Assembly: GCA_949987565.1 (NCBI GenBank)
Contig: OX465111.1
Coordinates: forward strand, 15,324,549-15,388,548
Origin: Luidia sarsii
Lineage: Eukaryota; Echinodermata; Asteroidea; Paxillosida; Luidiidae
Length of the DNA: 64,000 nucleotides
Reading direction: 5' to 3'
A program made the position numbers and the translations under genes. The notes beneath the pieces are model-generated. The model worked only from the letters and a program-made list of their open reading frames with translations, had not been told where the DNA came from and did not search any database. Shown here one piece after another: positions 59,332 to 64,000 of the stretch; the stretch's first letter is position 1, and each line of letters starts with the position of its first letter.

Positions 59332-61494
59332 CTGTCCGAAGAACAGATTGGTCCGCTGAAGGGCATCCTGTCTCGCATCACGTCCTACGCATCGCTGCCA
59401 GAGGGCACCATCCCTTACACCTCCTCCAGCATCATGCAGCTGATGCAGTCCTCCTCGCTGACCACCAGCACCACGGTCAGCACCAGCTCCAAGGCCACCT
59501 CGCCCATCGGCAAGAAGGGCCTGGACAAGATCTTCGACGACGCCAAGCTGTCGGACTCGACGGACGTGGAGATGCTGCCGCCGTACAACATTGCCATGGA
59601 GCGGACAATCACCTCGTCCACCGTCAACAACCTGGTGGACTTCATCCAGCAGGACAGCACCGGCTCCACCTCCACCAACGGCCGGACGGAGGTCAGCACG
59701 GCCGTCTTTGAGATCGGCGGCGGCGTTGCTCAGACTCAGACTCAGACGGAAGCCAGCACGCTGACCGAGTCCAGCACCACTGTGGAGAAGATCCGGACCA
59801 CGACGGAATTTGAGGAGCGGGTCATGGAGGAGCTGGAAGGAGACATGCTGGTGTCCTTGACGTCGGAGACCAAAAAGTCTGTCAACCAGTCGTACTCAGT
59901 CAGCCTGGAGCGTAGCGTCATTGCCAATCCTGCCATCAGTACTACAACTACAACCACCACGGAGACGAGCAGGCCATCGCCGCGGCCCGAGAGGAACGGG
60001 GAGGACCGGCTCAAGCGCCCTTCCCGCGGGGCGCTGTCCTTCCAGAACCCTGCCTTCCAGTTCTCCAAGAGGTCCCTGCGGCACTTGGACGTCGGGGCCT
60101 CAGACAGCGTCAGCTCTTCCAACAGCAGCCCCAGCAACTCGGACGGCGCCTCGTCCAATCACGACGGCGACGTCTCCCAGAACAGTTCCTCTTGCGGCGG
60201 AGTGTCGCCGCCCTCTCGACGGACTGCCGTCTGCAAGGGCTCCTCCTTGGTGGGGAAGGAGGACATCATGGCACACACCCTGCCCAAGGCCACCCACCGG
60301 TCCCACAACATCACCTCCATCGACTTGTACCCGAAGACCGCCGCCGAGAATCCGGCCGGCAGAGGGACTTACAGCAATGCCACCACCACCATGCCTTCAT
60401 CGCTCAGCAACAGCCACAGCAGTACTTCGCTCTTCGAGCCCCGCCAGGGCCGCTCGGCCTCCAGCGCCACCTCTCCCACGGAAGCAATTCGTGCTATGAA
60501 CAGCGCGGCCAAGGCTGCGTTCTTTTCATCAGTGATGGCTCCTGTGAAGGGAACCCCTAGCAGCACCCCGCCCAGTGTCCACAGCCCCACACAGCAGCCC
60601 GCGGAGAGCGGTGGCAGTGCCGCAGCTACCAAGGAGCGCTCGCAGGCCGTGCTGCACATCAACGAGAACCACCAGCCCTCCTTTGCCGTCACCATCACCA
60701 ACCCCAAGCCGGAGTCTCAGACGGCCCAGCTCAGCCACACCTACCCGGAGCTGCACCTCTCCAGCTCCTCGCCTTCCATCTCTCCGGCCACCAGCTCGCC
60801 GACCTCTGCCTCCTCCGAGGAGCTCCCGGCCAGGACGCTGGTCCGCACCGAGGCGATCATCCAGACTGGAGGCTCCAATAGCTCGGCCCCGCTGACAGAG
60901 TCCGAGGCGGTGACCTTCACCACCCAGCGCTACATGACCTCCCAGACCATCCTGCCTTCGTCTCCCTGCCGTCCCAAGCAGCTGAACCCCTCAGCGACGA
61001 GCCCTCTGTCCCGGGCGCCCGTCATGGGCACCGTGAACCTAGAGAAAGGCGTCGCCCAGCGGGGCAGCAGCAGCAACAGCAGCTTCGGCAGCAACAGCGG
61101 CCGCTATCTGCCCACGACAGTGCTCTCGACGACGGCAAGCACCACCTTGAGCATCGCCGGGCAGTCCCCGTCCTCCAGCACCGTCACCAGCCCCACCAGC
61201 CCTTCTTCCTTCCCGCTGCCGCGCAAGAAGATCATGACCCAGTTTGCCTCCAAGCCCCGCTCCTGCCAGTCGGAGAGCTCCTCCTCCAGCGGCTCGCTGA
61301 GCGGCAAGCCGGCCGTCGAGAGCCCGGACCTTAGCAGGGACGTCCTCTCCGTCCACATCGGCAAGAAATCACGGTCCTTGTCGCTGCAGCACAACTTCCT
61401 CTCCAAGCCCACGGTCATCTCACCCCCTGGCCCTGTCTGGACCAGACGCTTGAAAGACCCCTCGTCCATCGACCGCGAAACCCAAACAGAGATG
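59332..61494 (+). CDS. DAB2IP/SYNGAP1/RASAL2-like: Exon 17: long Ser/Thr-rich C-terminal region
   Basis: A single 2163-bp exon gives 721 codons. It opens LSEEQIGPLKGILSRITSYA, finishing the GAP domain (vertebrate KLGPLPRxLxDI). GLDKIFDD (about 59518) matches RASAL2 GLQKIFED, and GALSFQNPAFQF (about 60029) matches the family LSFQNPVY motif. The rest is low-complexity and rich in Ser, Thr and Pro, with many SP/TP sites, probably a disordered scaffold and phosphorylation region. It ends SSIDRETQTEM at the donor ATG/GTGAGT (GT at 61495-61496), phase 0. GC and GC3 are far higher than in the introns and earlier exons, which creates many open frames on other strands. Family members often code this region in one large exon. 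If the donor is not used, translation runs 32 more codons to a stop at 61591-61593. Confidence 0.94.
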
Positions 61495-61908
61495 GTGAGT
61501 TCTTCGAAAAAAAAGCCCTCAGAATCTCTCGACTTTATCATCAATTCTGATTCTGGCAATATTCCTTTGGGGATGCAGAAGTCTCGTCCTTAAGTTAAAT
61601 TCTGTTTCAGAAAACACTGTGCATTGTTACTAACCTTACACTTATTGGTTGATTATGGATATCCCGCCCAACCTCCCACGTATGGAATTGTTTCTGCCGC
61701 CAATGTTCACGTCCTTGTATCTCCCGGGCACAGGCCAAACCCAAATTATCACTCACCCCTACGGCGTGGTCGGCACACCTGTAAAGCACATGTTGTGCAC
61801 AGAGAACCCCACAGCCATAGCTTTAGCCATAGTCATAGCTGCTCATTTAAGATCTGGGACTTCTTACTCTCCAGACAGCACATCCATCCACCCAATTTCA
61901 ATCACAAC

Positions 61909-61986
61909 GGGCTATGGCTATATCTTCTTGTACTGAAGCATACAACTTACAAGGCTCAGTCTTGCCCTCGGAAAAAGCCATAGCCC
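61909..61986. mobile_element. Family 4-like inverted repeat
   Basis: GGGCTATGGCT at 61909-61919 and AGCCATAGCCC at 61976-61986 are exact reverse complements. AGCCATAG words also occur at about 61812 and 61826, suggesting flanking partial copies. Confidence 0.55.
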
Positions 61987-62254
61987 TTAGCAGTAGCCCT
62001 TTTGTGCAAAGCAATCCGACCACTGGTTGCCTCCTACCATCAAAACGGTATCAGGTTGAGGGAACCAGTGCTATAGATATGGGATCTGGATCAGGATCTG
62101 AGCAGAAACAAAACAGAGTATCATTCACACATTGGCCTAGTGAGTGATGGACCCCCCCCCCCGTCACCTTGTGTCATCTTGTTGAGTCAGTCTGTTTGAC
62201 CTCCCCATTCCCTCTCCCTCTATCCTCCTTTGCCTTCCCTTCCACTGCCTATCG

Positions 62255-62570
62255 CCTCTCCCTTTGCCCCTCTCCTCTCCTGTCCTCTCCTCTTCTGTCC
62301 TCTCCTCTCCTCTCCTCTCCTCTCCTCTCCTCTCCTCTCCTCTCCTCTCCTCTCCTCTCCTCTCCTCTCCTCTCCTCTCCTCTCCTCTCCTCTCCTCTCC
62401 TCTCCTCTCCTCTCCTCTCCTCTCCTCTCCTCTCCTCTCCTCTCCTCTCCTCTCCTCTCCTCTCCTCTCCTCTCCTCTCCTCTCCTCTCCTCTCCTCTCC
62501 TCTCCTCTCCTCTCCTCTCCTCTCCTCTCCTCTCCTCTCCTCTCCTCTCCTCTCCTCTCCTCTCCTCTCC
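62255..62570 (+). repeat. TCTCC pentamer microsatellite (54 exact copies) before the exon 18 acceptor
   Basis: From 62301 to 62570 the + strand is an uninterrupted run of TCTCC, 270 bp, preceded by interrupted pyrimidine sequence from about 62255. Because TCTCC in any frame lacks stops on either strand, it produces repetitive Ser/Pro/Leu and Gly/Glu/Arg open frames that are not genes. It ends 14 bp before the splice acceptor and serves as an extreme polypyrimidine tract. The mirror-symmetric purine/pyrimidine sequence can form triplex (H-) DNA. Copy number is probably variable and may be mis-assembled. Confidence 0.97.
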
Positions 62571-62584
62571 TTCCAACTCTCCAG

Positions 62585-62787
62585 TACTCCCTGGAGATTC
62601 AGATCCTCAAGGACGAGCTGGAGAAGGTCACCCTCCAGTTGGAGGAGACCCAGGTGCGCCTGGAGGAGGAGGAGGTCCGGGCAGACCGGGCCATCGCTGA
62701 TATGAAGGTGGAGCTGGAGAGCAGCCAGACAGAGCTGCGCAAGCAGCATGAGGAGAAGGACAAGCAGATCAAGGACATCATCACCAG
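62585..62787 (+). CDS. DAB2IP/SYNGAP1/RASAL2-like: Exon 18: C-terminal coiled coil
   Basis: The acceptor CTCTCCAG and donor AG/GTGAGT bound 203 bp: 67 codons plus 2 nt. It reads YSLEIQILKDELEKVTLQLE, VRLEEEEVRADRAIADMKVE, QTELRKQHEEKDKQIKDIIT. Heptad Leu/Ile and dense Glu/Lys indicate a coiled coil. It matches the family's YExEIxxLKERLxxxxRxLEEYERRL and (Q)QQEEKDSQ(I/M)KSIISR, which mediates trimerisation in SynGAP. The 2-nt overhang AG needs a further exon outside the window, which should encode the Leu/Glu-rich end of the coil. Confidence 0.95.
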
Positions 62788-62839
62788 GTGAGTCTGCAGT
62801 CAGTCACCTTAAGATAGGATTAGACTCTCAGGATTACAA

Positions 62840-62995
62840 AGTTATGTTGCAAACTGCTTTAATACTAGTTTAAATGGCCAAACGGTAGAGGGCTTGACCT
62901 TTTGATCCAAGCAGGACCTTTCTCAGGAGGTGAAGAGCCCGTGGGAAAGGTCCTGCTAGGATCGAAACATCAGCTTCTAATAAGTCTGATGCTAA
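62840..62995. repeat. Inverted-repeat element family 1 copy
   Basis: TATGTTGCAAACTGCTTTAA, GAGGGCTTGACCTTTTGATC and CAAGCAGGACCTTTCTCAGG face GGGAAAGGTCCTGCTAGGAT and CGAAACATCAGCTTCTAATA. Both arms are present. Confidence 0.8.
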
Positions 62996-63099
62996 ATGAC
63001 AAAATCTAGTGAAGTTTTCCCTACCCGATTCATCAGGGAAAACCTTGTAGAATTGCTATGTCAACTATGAAATTCATAATACCTGTACTGGTACCAGCA

Positions 63100-63200
63100 A
63101 CACTGCAAACTTCTCACTGATCAGGGGAGATTTGCAAATTATAGTTCCTGAAAATTCGATCCTCTCTGGACTTTTCTCAAAGGCAGAATGACAAGGATTG
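63100..63200. repeat. Diverged inverted-repeat element family 1 arm
   Basis: CACTGCAAACTTCTCACTGA, then TTCGATCCTCTCTGGACTTT and TCTCAAAGGCAGAATGACAA: one arm of the family. Confidence 0.55.
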
Positions 63201-64000
63201 AAGGATTTTAAGTGGTAACAGCAATGTATCACAGTGACTTTTTGCACAGCACATCTTTGGTTGTTGACTTGGTATAGGAAGAACTGTGAAAAGCTGTCAA
63301 GCCCCAATGTGGTTTTGAGAGGGGCTTGTCAATGGAAGAGGTCATTAGATGTAGCATCCATGTAGATAGTATAGACATCTAGAAGTCAGAGTCTCATCAT
63401 GCAGCTGTTCTGATTCTGTTATAGATCTTCCCCAAACAGCCAATGTATTGATATTGAATGTTGTTCCTCAAACCTGCAAAGTTATCCAGAATAGAAAGAA
63501 GCAAGAAATGTATCATAGATATAATGATGTAAGGGCAAAAACCTCATTGAATTACAAGAAATGTCTGCTCCAGTCAATAAAGGCAGAACAATCCCCTTAA
63601 TAGTCTCCTTTGCTGTGCTTCAGATCTTTGGCTATTGGCTTCGCAAGTCAGAACTAATTTAGACCCGCCGCTAAAGTCAGAATCAAGCTGCCAGATCATG
63701 CCTCTTACAGTGAGAGACTGGAGATTAACCAGATGGACCTTTATTTCTATGGTTAACCAAGTGTCTAAAAGTCCAATCCTACTTCTAGCTCAATGACCAA
63801 GGCTCCCGTACATAACCAGAAACCAAATCAGTTCATGCAAAATCTAGATGTAGGTTGTCTGTCCGAGTATTAAAAAAACAAATATTTAACAAGATATCCC
63901 AAAACAGATCTTGTGATGTCCTTCCCAATCTTTTTCTTCCAATTTTGCTTATTAAAAATCTTCAGCGCTGAACCATCTTGCTTGTACTAACAACCACCCC

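Larger units (their letters stand above)
61495..62584 (+). other. Intron 17, ending in a pentamer array
   Basis: A 1.09-kb intron. It starts with 96 bp open in frame with exon 17, then a region with repeated AGCCATAG words forming a family 4 hairpin (61909-61986), then the TCTCC array (62301-62570) 14 bp before the acceptor. Confidence 0.8.
25918..64000 (+). other. DAB2IP/SYNGAP1/RASAL2-like: Gene locus: SynGAP/DAB2IP/RASAL2-family Ras GTPase-activating protein (3' end outside window)
   Basis: This is the span of the best transcript model: 18 exons, 4208 coding nt in the window, with no stop or frameshift. Domain order from the translated exons is an N-terminal basic segment with GRARRKSAP, KRTKS, a C-terminal PH portion, C2, RasGAP, a long Ser/Thr-rich region holding an LSFQNP motif, and a coiled coil. 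This order and the individual motifs match the vertebrate SYNGAP1/DAB2IP/RASAL2 proteins as recalled. Family members bind membranes through PH and C2 and speed GTP hydrolysis by Ras and Rap. Adjoining exon ends agree in phase throughout. The ortholog is probably ancestral to the vertebrate paralogues, so no single vertebrate symbol is strictly correct. If the upstream candidate first exons are used, the locus begins at or before position 280. The terminal exon (family motif around LMxVEEEL) is not seen before 64000. Confidence 0.93.
62788..64000 (+). other. Start of intron 18 (runs off the window)
   Basis: No exon continuing the coiled coil is recognised before 64000. Two element family 1 copies lie at 62840-62995 and 63100-63200. 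The rest is AT-rich unique sequence. Confidence 0.7.

Noticed and set aside
59313..61559. Numerous long frames on other frames and strand across the long exon
   Set aside because: These are shadows of the GC-rich exon 17. Only the frame with conserved motifs and consistent splice phase is kept.
62169..62791. Long open frames on both strands made of Ser-Pro-Leu or Gly-Glu-Arg repeats
   Set aside because: They are translations of the TCTCC array, which lacks stops in every frame. Only the end of one frame (62585-62787) is a real exon.
1..64000. CRISPR array, prokaryotic operon or mobile resistance cassette
   Set aside because: Introns, splice signals and repeat types show a eukaryotic genome. 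No regularly spaced direct repeats of CRISPR form exist.

Overview
This is a eukaryotic genomic window, roughly 40% GC by eye, dominated by one large multi-exon gene on the + strand. The gene encodes a Ras GTPase-activating protein of the SynGAP / DAB2IP / RASAL2 family (Drosophila raskol, nematode gap-2). Long introns, one apparent ancestral-type gene in place of the vertebrate paralogues, abundant small inverted-repeat elements, tRNA-like SINEs and many ACATGTACATGT-type tracts suggest an invertebrate deuterostome. An echinoderm is the best guess, but this rests on recalled resemblance and not on a search.

Layout. From 1 to about 25 kb the sequence is non-coding with repeats, an old LINE tail (about 10.98-11.43 kb, - strand) and three possible alternative first exons (280-445, 9867-9938, 13650-13782). 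The best-supported first coding exon is 25918-26029, in a CpG-dense stretch. It joins in phase to 28445-28545, which carries a GRxRRKSxP motif like the N-terminus of SynGAP and RASAL2. A further alternative first exon lies at 37662-37709 and joins in phase to 41101-41195 (KRTKS motif). From 41.1 to 62.8 kb every exon can be assigned by phase-consistent GT/AG boundaries: PH remainder (43476-43706), C2 domain (47906-50498), RasGAP catalytic domain (about 54366-58574), one 2163-bp exon coding a long Ser/Thr-rich tail (59332-61494), and a coiled-coil exon (62585-62787). The last exon(s) lie beyond 64000.

The model from the 25.9-kb start has 18 exons and 4208 coding nt (1402 codons plus 2 nt) in the window, with no frameshift or internal stop. 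The arginine finger (LIFRANTMATK) and the [12 protein letters not shown] motif are intact, so it should be an active GAP that returns Ras-type GTPases to the GDP state at membranes through its PH and C2 domains.

The rest is introns holding at least four families of small inverted-repeat elements, tRNA-derived SINE fragments, a 121-bp minisatellite and a 270-bp pure TCTCC pentamer array. These last two run directly into splice acceptors and are the most unusual structural signals. I found no clear second protein-coding gene, no tRNA or rRNA gene, and no evidence of an unknown multi-gene system. The distinctive biology is the array of possible alternative promoters and the repeat-derived 3' splice sites.
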